Assembly (NCBI GenBank): GCA_937949785.1
Contig: CALEDH010000009.1
Coordinates: 1 to 64,000, forward strand
Reading direction: 5' to 3'
DNA: 64,000 nucleotides
DNA from: an uncultured Sulfolobales archaeon
Lineage (GTDB): Archaea > Thermoproteota > Thermoprotei_A > Sulfolobales > NBVN01
Position 1 is the first letter of the stretch. Each line of letters starts with the position of its first letter. Below the pieces are notes generated by a model, which saw nothing but the letters and a program-made list of their open reading frames with translations, made no database searches and was not told where the DNA came from. Position numbers and translations under genes: made by a program. This document shows, in pieces, positions 36,198-44,999 of this stretch.

Positions 36198-37680
36198 AAG
36201 GCCTCACCACGGTTGGAGTTAAATTCTTCAAACCTGTCTTAAACTCATGGATATACGCGATATTTATTAACGTACCCTCCCCTAATTTAGGCCCTATGAG
36301 TTGTATCCCTACAGGCATGTCGTCTACGATGCCTGCAGGTATTGATATGGCGGGTAAGCCAACTAAGTTAGCAGTACATACGTAAATATCTGATAGGTAG
36401 AGCTTCATCGGGTCTGTTATTACCTCCCCAATCTTAGGTGGTAGTGAAGGGGCTGTCGGTGTGAGGACTACGTCGTACTGGTTAAAAATCTTTAGGAACT
36501 CATCGTATAGTAACTTCCTAACCTTCGACGCCTTTAAGTAGTATTGGTCGTAGTAGCCAGCGCTTAATACGAAGGTACCTAATAAGATCCTCTTCTTAAC
36601 TTCAATACCGAAACCGTTACTACGTACCTCAGAGTAGGCCTCATCCCATAACCTGTCCTCAACCCTTACATGGTATCCATACCTAACCCCGTCATACCTG
36701 GCTAGATTTGAACTAGCCTCAGCCATAGCTATTATATAGTAGGTAGGTAATGCGTATTTAATTGCTGGAATACTTACCTCTGAGATCTCAAATCCTTCGC
36801 TTTCCAACAAGTAAATACTTCTATTAAGTGATGTTAGGACCGCCTTATCAACTCCCTCCTCAATACATTCCCTTATAACAGCTATCTTATAGTTCTTAAT
36901 AGGTGTTAATCTTAAAAACCTCGTATAGTCTACCTCATCAACGTATAGTGAGGTACTATCACGTGGGTCATGGCCGGCTATAACGCTTAAAAGTAAGGCT
37001 AGGTCGCCAACATTCCTGGCCATAGGCCCTATCTGCTCTAAACTAGTACCGTAGGATATTAAGCCGTATCTACTTACTAGACCGTACGTAGGTTTTAAAC
37101 CTGAGATACCGGTGTAAGCGGCTGGAAGTCTAATAGAACCACCGGTATCGCTTCCTAAAGCCATTGTTGCTTCGTATGCTGATACAGCTGTAGCGCTACC
37201 TCCTGAAGACCCGCCTGGCACCCTACTTAAGTCCCAGGGATTGTGGGTAGGGAAGAAGAAACTATTCTCCGTCGTAGAACCCATAGCGAATTCATCCATG
37301 TTAGTCTTACCGACTATTATACCTCCTTCTGCAGTAATCCTATCAATAACGGTAGCGTTATAGGGGGGTAGGAAGTCAATTAAAGTCTTAGAAGCGCATG
37401 TTGTCCGTAAGTTCTTAGTCACTATAACGTCCTTCACAGCTATTAGAAGTCCTGCTAACCTACCTTTAAACCCCTTTCTAACCCTCTCACGGACCTCCCT
37501 ACAATCCCTTAAGACATCATCTAAAGGTCTAAGCGTTATGTAGGACTTTATTAAGTCCTCAACCTCATCGATTACTTCGTAAGTCTCCATCACGTATTCA
37601 TCGATGAGGTTCGGATCTGACTGAAATAGCTTAACTAACTCAACTGCGTCATTACGTAATAGCTTCATCAGATAAATCAC
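36184..37680 (-). CDS. gatA: Asp-tRNA(Asn)/Glu-tRNA(Gln) amidotransferase subunit A
   Basis: GatA is the glutaminase that supplies ammonia to GatB. The 498-residue product has the amidase-signature catalytic triad: Lys in AVKDVIVT (about 87), Ser in the GSDTGGSIR loop and the nucleophile region GGSSGGSATAV. The frame opens with GTG at 37680, but the ATG four codons later gives the usual N terminus. The presence of GatCAB implies indirect charging of at least one of tRNA-Asn and tRNA-Gln. Confidence 0.96.
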   Translation of the reverse strand: MIYLMKLLRNDAVELVKLFQSDPNLIDEYVMETYEVIDEVEDLIKSYITLRPLDDVLRDCREVRERVRKGFKGRLAGLLIAVKDVIVTKNLRTTCASKTLIDFLPPYNATVIDRITAEGGIIVGKTNMDEFAMGSTTENSFFFPTHNPWDLSRVPGGSSGGSATAVSAYEATMALGSDTGGSIRLPAAYTGISGLKPTYGLVSRYGLISYGTSLEQIGPMARNVGDLALLLSVIAGHDPRDSTSLYVDEVDYTRFLRLTPIKNYKIAVIRECIEEGVDKAVLTSLNRSIYLLESEGFEISEVSIPAIKYALPTYYIIAMAEASSNLARYDGVRYGYHVRVEDRLWDEAYSEVRSNGFGIEVKKRILLGTFVLSAGYYDQYYLKASKVRKLLYDEFLKIFNQYDVVLTPTAPSLPPKIGEVITDPMKLYLSDIYVCTANLVGLPAISIPAGIVDDMPVGIQLIGPKLGEGTLINIAYIHEFKTGLKNLTPTVVRPYVQS

Positions 37681-37980
37681 CTAAGCAGTTCTCGGACCCT
37701 TAACATAGCCTTCAGAAGTCTCCTTAACATTTGCTAGCACATCATCAATACTTAAACTAGTGCCGACGACATCATCCCTAAGAACAGGTCTTTCATTTAA
37801 AACCATAAATAAAGGCTCAACATCAGCTAGGTCTAACACGTTAATGCTGTTAAAGAATTCTATAATCTTCTTCATATCTCTGAGGACTACCTCCCTCTCC
37901 TCATCTCTGATACTGATTAAGGCCAGCCTAGACACCCTCTCAAGCCACAACTCTAAATAATCAAACATACCGGTAACCAC
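37681..37980 (-). CDS. gatC: Asp-tRNA(Asn)/Glu-tRNA(Gln) amidotransferase subunit C
   Basis: GatC is the small belt subunit that stabilises the GatA-GatB complex. The 99-residue product has LERVSRLALISIRDEE at the start, FFNSINVLDLADVEPL in the middle, and ends VKGPRTA, typical of archaeal GatC. It abuts gatA with no gap, making a gatC-gatA-gatB-phosphatase operon. Confidence 0.9.
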   Translation of the reverse strand: MVTGMFDYLELWLERVSRLALISIRDEEREVVLRDMKKIIEFFNSINVLDLADVEPLFMVLNERPVLRDDVVGTSLSIDDVLANVKETSEGYVKGPRTA

Positions 37981-38343
37981 ATTCTAAGGGATTTAAAACC
38001 TTAAAAACATAAAATCTAAGTCCTAACAATCTTTTAAAAGTTGGTGAACTGCCTGATGTATCGTAACCTCTACTGTCAGACCTCCCTCTATCGTGGGGAG
38101 CCCTCATACAGATGGTTACCGTTCTGATCTAACGTAAACTCCTGCTCAACCTCTCCACATCTATCTTTTAGGAGATTCTACTCTCTTCAAAACCACATCT
38201 CAGGCATTTCATCAGCCTACCGTACTCACTACGTGATTCTACGATTAAGCAAGCTTCAAGTATTTAAGAATAGCATAGCTATAAAAGCTAAAAAGTATTT
38301 AGACGTTATCTATTTCTGAGGTAGTTACTTTGGGCGCTGGGGG
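37981..38343. other. Intergenic region between divergent operons
   Basis: About 360 bp separate gatC (leftward) and the 152-residue gene (rightward). TATA-like GCTATAAAAGC lies near 38278-38288, about 60 nt before the rightward start. AAAACATAAAATC-type sequence near 38006-38018 could serve the leftward operon. The middle contains no credible coding frame or RNA gene that I can identify. Confidence 0.4.
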
Positions 38344-38802
38344 ATGCAGGTTAAATTAAATCAGTTCCTCAACGTGTTAACCCATTTAGTTCCTTATGAT
38401 GTGATGGTAAGCGCTTTTAGCGATGCTGAGGTCCTCCTATCTAACGATGTTGTGTTCCGGTTTGCAGTTAAGTGTCTTTCCTCTAGCAGATGTTTTATAA
38501 CTAAGTTGAAGATCGTAATTAAGTATGATTACGTGAATGACTTGATCTTTAAGGTGTTCTTAGAAATCTACCTCAGCCCTGAGTTAACCGTAGGTACGTT
38601 CTTCGGTGATTTGAGTAAACTCGTAAGTAGGTTTAAAGGTGATTTTGAGTTAAGCAGGGATGTGGTTAAGGTGGTTTTCAGTATACCGGTCTCTAAATTA
38701 GATGTTATTTTTGAGGTAATTAACTCGTTGAAAGACGCATTAAAGTCTGACTTCCAATTAATTAGTGAGGGCTATGAGGTGTTAGCATATAGTGAAGGGT
38801 AA
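38344..38802 (+). CDS. Conserved-looking protein of unknown function upstream of dphB
   Basis: I do not recognise the 152-residue product. It has no membrane segment; alternating hydrophobic strands and helices suggest a small alpha/beta domain. The ATG follows CTGGGGG. Its last 11 nt overlap the diphthine synthase start, so it is translated with dphB. A role near translation-factor modification is only a contextual guess. Confidence 0.7.
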   Translation: MQVKLNQFLNVLTHLVPYDVMVSAFSDAEVLLSNDVVFRFAVKCLSSSRCFITKLKIVIKYDYVNDLIFKVFLEIYLSPELTVGTFFGDLSKLVSRFKGDFELSRDVVKVVFSIPVSKLDVIFEVINSLKDALKSDFQLISEGYEVLAYSEG

Positions 38803-39577
38803 GTTATATATCGTCGGGGTTGGCATATCGTTGGATTACTTAACGCTTAAGGCTTTAAGGGTTTTAAGAAGTGTTAATAAAGTCTTCCTGGACGGCTATA
38901 CCAGTATCTTACTCGGTGACGGGATTAGACTTACAGAGATTATTGGGAGGGAGTATAGGGTTTTAGGTAGGAAGGACCTTGAAGAATTTAACGGTAGGTT
39001 AGTTTTCGAAGCTCTCGATGATGGTGACGTCGCTTTAATATCACCTGGCGATGCTTTAATAGCAACAACTCATGTGAACTTATTGATTGAGGCGAGGAGG
39101 AGGGGGTATGATGTTGAGGTCATACCGGGAGTCAGCGTAATTTCCTCTTCTATCAGTATCTCAGGTTTGATGATATATAAGTTAGGTAAGGTGGCAACCA
39201 TCACGTATCCGAAGGATGGTATTATATATGAATACCCTTACGATGTGATTAAGGAGAACTCAGCTAGGAATTTACATACATTACTCCTACTTGAGATAGA
39301 TGTTGAAAGGAACGTCTTCATGACGGTGAGGGAGGCTATTGAGATTCTCTCCGAATTAGAAATGTTAAGGGGGGAAGGTGTTATAAATCATGACAGATTA
39401 GCAGTAGGTATTAGTAGGTTAGGTGATACGCAGATGAAGGTCTGTCCAGATAGGTTGGGGAAACTCATGAATACGGATTTTAACGGACCTCCACATACAT
39501 TAATAATAACCTCACCTAAACTACATTTTATTGAGGAGGAAGCGTTAGGGGTGATTAAAGATATCTACTGTAGATGA
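38792..39577 (+). CDS. dphB: Diphthine synthase
   Basis: DphB methylates the EF-2 histidine precursor during diphthamide synthesis. The 261-residue product follows the tetrapyrrole-methylase fold: N-terminal LYIVGVGISLDYLTLKAL, DGYTS, SPGDALIATTHV, IPGVSVISSS, and the C-terminal PHTLIITSPKLHFIE. Start is GTG overlapping the previous gene. Confidence 0.95.
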   Translation: MKGKLYIVGVGISLDYLTLKALRVLRSVNKVFLDGYTSILLGDGIRLTEIIGREYRVLGRKDLEEFNGRLVFEALDDGDVALISPGDALIATTHVNLLIEARRRGYDVEVIPGVSVISSSISISGLMIYKLGKVATITYPKDGIIYEYPYDVIKENSARNLHTLLLLEIDVERNVFMTVREAIEILSELEMLRGEGVINHDRLAVGISRLGDTQMKVCPDRLGKLMNTDFNGPPHTLIITSPKLHFIEEEALGVIKDIYCR

Positions 39578-39596
39578 AGGTCTGGTCAGCAGGGTA

Positions 39597-40256
39597 TTGA
39601 AGTACATCATGGTTGTTGAAAAAGTTTTAAGTAAGGTTAGGGAGGATGATGTAAGAATACCTGAGGCTAATGAGATACTTAAATTAGTCAACGCATATGT
39701 TAGCGATTCTAAGTATTACTTAGGTGTGGGTGACTACGTAACATCGCTCTCATGTATAGCATATGCTGAAGGCCTTCTAGACGCGTTAAGGATGCTTAAC
39801 ATAGTTGACTTTAGTTGGGAGTATACTAAGGTGAGACGTGTACTTGTTGGCGGTACATTCGACATAATACATCCCGGACATATATACTATCTTAACGAGG
39901 CATCGAAGTTGGGATTAGTCTATGCCGTAGTCGCTAGGGATTCAACAGTTAAGAGTGTTAAGGGTAGAGAACCGATCAACGATGAAGTGAGTAGATTAGA
40001 AGTAGTGAGTTCTTTAAAGTATGTATATAAAGCCGTACTAGGTGATAGGGAGGATATCTTCAAAAGCGTAGATGTTGTGAGGCCTGATGCGGTGTTATTA
40101 GGTCCTGACCAACCCATAGATGAAGGAACGCTGACTAAATACGTTTCAAGTAGGGGTATGGGTACTGAAGTATTAAGGCTGCCGACTAAGTATAAGGCTG
40201 AGGTAGCAAGTACCTCAAAAATAATTAGCAGGATCTTAGAACTTTACTGTAAGTAG
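39597..40256 (+). CDS. DUF357 domain fused to a cytidylyltransferase (RibL-like)
   Basis: The N-terminal half (about 10-75) matches DUF357, with YVSDSKYYLGVGDYVTSL and YAEGLLDALR. From about residue 82 a nucleotidyltransferase follows with VGGTFDIIHPGHIYYL and a later class-typical KYKAEVASTSKI. Archaeal relatives of the second half include the FAD synthetase RibL. Activity on FMN is plausible but not proven by sequence. TTG (39597) or ATG (39609) could be the start. Confidence 0.85.
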   Translation: MKYIMVVEKVLSKVREDDVRIPEANEILKLVNAYVSDSKYYLGVGDYVTSLSCIAYAEGLLDALRMLNIVDFSWEYTKVRRVLVGGTFDIIHPGHIYYLNEASKLGLVYAVVARDSTVKSVKGREPINDEVSRLEVVSSLKYVYKAVLGDREDIFKSVDVVRPDAVLLGPDQPIDEGTLTKYVSSRGMGTEVLRLPTKYKAEVASTSKIISRILELYCK

Positions 40257-40285
40257 AAGTTGTTTGGAAGTAATGGTTGTAATGA

Positions 40286-41026
40286 TTACTTTGACCGAGT
40301 TGCTACTCTACTTCCCTTCTTTCTCCCAGTCCTCTTAGACGCTATATGCCCGACCTTCCTCCCGGGAGGCGCTGTCCTCGGCACCGTAGACGGTCTGGAA
40401 ACACTTTGATGTGAACCTCCTCCATGCGGATGCGATACAACGTTCATAGCAACACCTCTAACCTTAGGCCATTTCCTAGCCTTAACCCTCCACTTATGGT
40501 AGGAGGCCCCAGCCTTAAGAAGAGGTTTTTCAGTTCTTCCAGCGCCTGCCGGCATACCTATAGTGGCTCTAGCCGTACCTAACACGCTTTTAATACTACC
40601 GCTTGGTAGCTGTATGATAACATTAGTCCCAGACCTACCTAATATCGTAGCATAACTTCCTGCCTGCCTTGCTAACTTACCGCCATCACCTGGATTTAAC
40701 TCGATGTTATAGATTCTAGTGCCTTCAGGTATGACGCTTAAAGGCAACGTATTCCCAACGTTGATAGGGGCTTGAGGACCTATGCTAACCTCCTGCCCTA
40801 CATACATACCAGTAGCTGCAGGTATGTAGTACTCAGCCCCGTTCGTAAGTCTGATACGAGCTAGGGGTACGCCCCTACCTGGGTCGTGTACGAGTTCTAA
40901 TACAACACCATTTAACGTTTCATTGCTTGGTGTTGGGTATTTTGCAGGGGCTACCTTTATATGTGATGGACTGAGGAATGTCTGTGACCCCCTCCCAGCC
41001 CTCTGTACTAGTATTTTCTTACCCAT
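40286..41026 (-). CDS. rpl2: Large ribosomal subunit protein L2
   Basis: L2 is a core 50S protein near the peptidyl-transferase centre. The ATG at 41026 starts MGKKILVQRAG; codons upstream to 41035 are open but lie in the L23-L2 gap. Diagnostic elements are ELNPGDGGKLARQAG, the conserved VAMNVVSHPHGGG-type loop (here RGVAMNVVSHPHGGGSHQ) and the C-terminal basic GRKKGSRV. It is the last gene of the inverted L3-L4-L23-L2 block. Confidence 0.97.
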   Translation of the reverse strand: MGKKILVQRAGRGSQTFLSPSHIKVAPAKYPTPSNETLNGVVLELVHDPGRGVPLARIRLTNGAEYYIPAATGMYVGQEVSIGPQAPINVGNTLPLSVIPEGTRIYNIELNPGDGGKLARQAGSYATILGRSGTNVIIQLPSGSIKSVLGTARATIGMPAGAGRTEKPLLKAGASYHKWRVKARKWPKVRGVAMNVVSHPHGGGSHQSVSRPSTVPRTAPPGRKVGHIASKRTGRKKGSRVATRSK

Positions 41027-41037
41027 AAGTAACACCC

Positions 41038-41301
41038 CTATAGAATACCTAACCTGGTAGCGATTTCTGAAGCTTTAAACTCAGGCATCAGTCTTACATA
41101 CGCCTTCTTCTCACCTTTAGTCGTTATCAACGTCCTCACATTATCAACCTTAACGTTGAATAACTTCTCTACAGCGTATCTAACCTCCTTTTTAGTGGAG
41201 TTAATACTCACTATGAATGTTAAAGTGTTATACTTCTCGATGTAGTTTAAGGATTTCTCCGATGTCACCGGTCTCACTAAAACCTTAGTCGGGTCTTTCA
41301 C
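41038..41301 (-). CDS. rpl23: Large ribosomal subunit protein L23
   Basis: L23 lies at the tunnel exit and is the docking site for SRP. The 87-residue product starts with the family motif VLVRPVTSEKSL and contains FIVSINSTKKEVRYAVEKLF and VDNVRTL. It overlaps L4 by 4 nt. Confidence 0.96.
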   Translation of the reverse strand: MKDPTKVLVRPVTSEKSLNYIEKYNTLTFIVSINSTKKEVRYAVEKLFNVKVDNVRTLITTKGEKKAYVRLMPEFKASEIATRLGIL

Positions 41302-42119
41302 AGCTTTATCACCTCATACTTCTTGCTAATTATGTCTAACGCTTTCAGGGTAATTAAGGTTAGCCTTCCTGGAATTCCTCCAGGGGCTAGGGCCTCAACG
41401 CTTATCGAGTTTGCTGGCACTACGTCAACACCGGGTAGATTTCTAAGAGCCTTTACTACCGGTACATCACTACTGGACACCACTGCTAGTAAGGACTTAG
41501 GATTCCTATACTTCCTACCCCTCATTTTACCCTTACCGGAGACTATTTTAACGCTGTCCTTAGCCCTGACTACGTCATCCCATAGTTTAAGGGCCATTAA
41601 AGCCTTCTTAACATCTGATGTGATGTTTAAGTCCTCAAACTTATCTACGACTAATACCGGTAGCTGTTCGTGGTCAGTGATATGCCCCCTACCCCTAACC
41701 ATGGATACTTCAGAAACTGCTGAAAGTGCTGAAATAATAGCTAATACCCTCTCCTTATCATTCACCTCCTCACGTATTTTAGCGTTAACCCTAGGTGGGT
41801 GTGCTAACCTACCACCTCTAGTCATAGGTGCTATTACGGCCCTACTGTTATCTAGCCTAGGGACCCTGGCTAAACTGCGGTTAATCCCCCAACTCTCCCC
41901 AACCCTCCTCTTACCGGCTAAGAGGTCCCTACCCTTCGGTTGGATTCTAGCGGTTAGGGATGATATAAAAGCCCTTCTAATGATGTCCTTCCTAACCGGG
42001 TAGTTGAATATGTACGGTAGCTCAACCTCACTAACGACGTTACCGTTTAAGTCATAAACGTTTAACTTCTTAGGCCTCACATCAGTTGTTAGAAGTATTT
42101 TATAAGTCATTTTAAACAC
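41298..42119 (-). CDS. rpl4: Large ribosomal subunit protein L4 (L4e)
   Basis: L4 lines the exit tunnel with its extended loop. The 273-residue product shows the archaeal N terminus (VYDLNGNVVSEVELP), IRRAFISSLTARIQPKGRD and GKGKMRGRKYRNPKSLL. It begins immediately after the L3 stop. A long antisense frame opposite this gene is a codon-usage shadow. Confidence 0.96.
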   Translation of the reverse strand: MFKMTYKILLTTDVRPKKLNVYDLNGNVVSEVELPYIFNYPVRKDIIRRAFISSLTARIQPKGRDLLAGKRRVGESWGINRSLARVPRLDNSRAVIAPMTRGGRLAHPPRVNAKIREEVNDKERVLAIISALSAVSEVSMVRGRGHITDHEQLPVLVVDKFEDLNITSDVKKALMALKLWDDVVRAKDSVKIVSGKGKMRGRKYRNPKSLLAVVSSSDVPVVKALRNLPGVDVVPANSISVEALAPGGIPGRLTLITLKALDIISKKYEVIKL

Positions 42120-43136
42120 CTACATCTTACTATCTAAACTTATATACGTAATTAGCGGTGCACCTGATGGAACCCATGTAGGAGGTCTGATAGGATATCT
42201 TAAGATGATAGGCCTTTTAGGTACCCCCGCAACACTTCCTTTAATTAATACGTAGTCAGAGCGGATGAGGCCGTAGTGGGGGAAACCTCCTGAAGGCACT
42301 ATCTCGTACCAATTACTACCTATCTTAATAATCCTCTTATTAAACTCCGTCCTCCTATGAAAGCCTAGCTGACCTGCTTGGGGTACGGTGCTTAACGCAC
42401 CTAATGTTGGACTTCTAGAACCGATTCTTCGACTCCCCTTACGGTGTTTATGCCATCTAGGCAATTCCTTAACACCGAATCTCTTTATAACGCCTTGGAA
42501 CCCTTTCCCCTTTGTAACGCCTATGATGTCTATGAACTGCCCCTCACTAAATACGTCTGAGATTCTTACCTCCTTACCGAGGATTGATGTTGCATAGTTT
42601 AACTGTGAGTTCATATCACCACCTCCTACCTTAACCTCAAGTAGGTCAGGCTTCTTCTTACTTAAACCCCCAGCAAGTTTCGGTTGAGAAGCAACTATCA
42701 GTGAAATACTCTTAATTAATTCTAGGTGGTCGTTAATATGTGAGAGCTTCTTATCTAAGTCACCTGCCCTTAGATTAGGTATCTTCCTCTGGAGTTCGAG
42801 TTCCTTAGGAGGTTCTATCCAACACTCATAAAAAGTTTGAAGTCCGCTGAAATCCCTAGCGGTATAAGCCCTAATTGCTAGGGGGATCAGTGGTGGTGCT
42901 TCTAAGACGGTTACGGGGATGATTATCTCCCTACCGCTGGTCAGACTGCTCGGCGAGTCATCAATGATTGCTGTGTGAGTCATACCAGCCTTATAACCTA
43001 TGAATGCTAATATTTTAGGGGTGTCTAAACCTACTTCAGGCCATGTTTTAATCCTAGGAACTAATCTACTAGCCTTCTTCCTAGGCCTAAACGCTAAACT
43101 ACCTCTACGGGGTGCTGAGGTCTTCCTACGCGCCAT
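42120..43136 (-). CDS. rpl3: Large ribosomal subunit protein L3
   Basis: L3 is an early-assembly 50S protein. The 338-residue product has the archaeal N terminus rich in basic residues (GSLAFRPRKKASRLVPR), the IGVTKGKGFQGVIKRFG signature (read in parts) and PRWHKHRKGSRRIGS. A TATA-like CTTTTAAG on the minus strand near 43176-43186 gives this block its own promoter. Confidence 0.97.
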   Translation of the reverse strand: MARRKTSAPRRGSLAFRPRKKASRLVPRIKTWPEVGLDTPKILAFIGYKAGMTHTAIIDDSPSSLTSGREIIIPVTVLEAPPLIPLAIRAYTARDFSGLQTFYECWIEPPKELELQRKIPNLRAGDLDKKLSHINDHLELIKSISLIVASQPKLAGGLSKKKPDLLEVKVGGGDMNSQLNYATSILGKEVRISDVFSEGQFIDIIGVTKGKGFQGVIKRFGVKELPRWHKHRKGSRRIGSRSPTLGALSTVPQAGQLGFHRRTEFNKRIIKIGSNWYEIVPSGGFPHYGLIRSDYVLIKGSVAGVPKRPIILRYPIRPPTWVPSGAPLITYISLDSKM

Positions 43137-43317
43137 TCAATCCACACCACGCTAAGTATTAGAGTACTTTCACCTTCTTAAAAGTTTTTCAGTTTAAATA
43201 TACTTAACCGTCTCTAGTATCAGATATCTGACCTCATCAAACACTTCAGTACTCGGCAAACACATCATCTAATACTTTTATAAATTAGTAAGTATAAATT
43301 CTTATTAGGTGATTTAA

Positions 43318-43431
43318 GTGGGAGGTAGGCAGAGAACCACTTTATTTATGACTGAGACGAGCTCTATCAAGGAAACCACTGCTAAGGAAGGGGAGAAAAC
43401 ACCTAAAACACCTAAGAAAAGTAAGAAGTAA
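43318..43431 (+). CDS. Small lysine-rich protein, unknown
   Basis: A 37-residue frame starts GTG with AGGTGATTT just upstream and a TATA-like CTTTTATAAATT 40-50 nt before it. The product starts MGGRQRTTLF and ends in a Lys/Thr/Pro-rich tail. The MGG start and basic content recall the N terminus of archaeal S25e, but the winged helix is missing. It could be a remnant, a short basic peptide, or a chance frame. Confidence 0.4.
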   Translation: MGGRQRTTLFMTETSSIKETTAKEGEKTPKTPKKSKK

Positions 43432-43486
43432 TACTTAATAACGTTTTATTCGGGAATACGTTTTAAACACCTTACTTAAGGTTTAA

Positions 43487-44389
43487 TTGATGTCAAATCT
43501 CTTCATCTGGCCACCACCTAAGCGTAGGGTAGGACTCATCGTGGTGGTACCCTGTTCTATCCTAGCAGTAGAGCAGAGCTTGTATGAGAAAACAATTATC
43601 TTAGGTTTCCTAGCTAGGGCTCTAGCAATATTCAGGGTTAGTGAGGTCTTAATATTCGTAGATGATGAGTGTAGGGAAAGTGACTTAAACGTGATCACAG
43701 ACGTTATGAATTATATGTTAACACCTCCGCATATGAGGAAAAAGTTAATCAGTAGGAAAGAAACTTTAAGATATGCTGGGGTACTACCCCCTCTTAACAT
43801 CCCAACACATCCTAGTAGTGATGAAAGACCTAACGCACTACCGATTAGAGAGGGAATCGTAGTTAATGTTAGAGGTAGGTATGTTAAGGTGGATATCGGG
43901 TTGAGGAGTAACGTAGTTGCTGAAGTTCCAAAAGATGTTGCCGGGGAGGTTGAGTTACGGGTTGGTGGTAGGGTGTTCGTTAAGATGGTTGAGGAGAGGT
44001 CTTTAAGAGGTGTGGTAGTCGCTGAGCGTGATATACCTTGGTACTTAGGCTTTAAAGTTAACGTTGTCTACCATGTGAATTCCATCATTAAGATGTTGAA
44101 GAGACCTAGGGTATTCGGTTTGATGACGACTAAGTATGGCGATGACGTATCTAAGCTGCTGAGCTGTGGTAGGGATGTGGAGTGTATCTTAGTATTATTC
44201 GGGAACTACAGGAAGGACTTCAACGAATTAGTTGGTAGGGATGCTTCAAACATCTTAAGCAGTGTTGTTAAGGCAAACATCAATACAATACCTCTTCAAG
44301 GTGTTCGGACGGTTAGAACTGTTGAGGCGGTGTACGCGACGTTAGCACTGGTTAACGAGTTAACGCGTTATGTAGAGATTAGTGATTAG
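43487..44389 (+). CDS. SPOUT-class RNA methyltransferase (DUF171 family)
   Basis: The 300-residue product matches the archaeal putative RNA uridine-N3 methyltransferase family normally encoded just upstream of L3. It starts with VGLIVVVPCSILAVEQSL, carries a central OB-fold-like insert (about 120-190, with VNVRGRYVKVDIG), and ends with the knot region (IPLQGVRTVRTVEAV). Its target is not established. In this genome L3 points away from it and S19 follows instead. Confidence 0.85.
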   Translation: MMSNLFIWPPPKRRVGLIVVVPCSILAVEQSLYEKTIILGFLARALAIFRVSEVLIFVDDECRESDLNVITDVMNYMLTPPHMRKKLISRKETLRYAGVLPPLNIPTHPSSDERPNALPIREGIVVNVRGRYVKVDIGLRSNVVAEVPKDVAGEVELRVGGRVFVKMVEERSLRGVVVAERDIPWYLGFKVNVVYHVNSIIKMLKRPRVFGLMTTKYGDDVSKLLSCGRDVECILVLFGNYRKDFNELVGRDASNILSSVVKANINTIPLQGVRTVRTVEAVYATLALVNELTRYVEISD

Positions 44390-44436
44390 GTGTAGGTATA
44401 TTTAAGATTTATAAGTAGTTTAATTAGTTTTACTTA

Positions 44437-44928
44437 GTGAGCGGTATGACTAGCGTAGGTATAAGTACTAATATACCGCCTGAGTGGAGGTCATTCAGAT
44501 ATAGGGGTAAGACTCTAGAAGAACTTATGAACATGTCGATGGACGAGTTAATAAAACTACTTCCGTCCAGGGCTAGGAGGTCCTTACTGAGGGAGTCCGA
44601 CTCCGGTGTTAGGACACGTAGGATTCAAGCAGGGTATAGGGACTCCCCTAGAATGAAGTTATTGGAGAAAGTGATGAAGGCTCATAAACAATTAAGTGAG
44701 GGTAGGAACGTCGTAATAAAGACCCATGTGAGGGATATGGTGGTGCTGCCTGTAATGGTTGGGTTAACCATAGCAGTGTATAATGGTAAGGAGTATATAC
44801 CGGTTAAAATATCTCCTGATATGGTAGGGCACTTCTTAGGTGAGTTCTCGCCGACATGTAAGAAGGTTGAGCATGGAGAGCCTGGGTTAAAGGCTACGAA
44901 GAGTACGTTATTTGTTGCTATGAAGTGA
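44437..44928 (+). CDS. rps19: Small ribosomal subunit protein S19
   Basis: S19 sits in the 30S head next to the A-site finger. The 163-residue product has the archaeal N-terminal extension ([12 protein letters not shown]) and the universal core with [27 protein letters not shown] and HFLGEFSPT. It normally follows L2; here it follows the SPOUT methyltransferase gene and is separated from L22 by rtcB. Confidence 0.96.
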   Translation: MSGMTSVGISTNIPPEWRSFRYRGKTLEELMNMSMDELIKLLPSRARRSLLRESDSGVRTRRIQAGYRDSPRMKLLEKVMKAHKQLSEGRNVVIKTHVRDMVVLPVMVGLTIAVYNGKEYIPVKISPDMVGHFLGEFSPTCKKVEHGEPGLKATKSTLFVAMK

Positions 44929-44999
44929 TTTTTACCTAGGAAGTTCTACACCACATATTATCGAATTTTATTACTATAGTTGAAGGTTAGTTGTTAAAG

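Noticed and set aside
41323-42003. 226-codon open frame antisense to L4
   Set aside because: It is entirely opposite a certain ribosomal protein gene and its translation is low-complexity Ser/Leu/Thr-rich, the shadow expected from this genome's codon usage.
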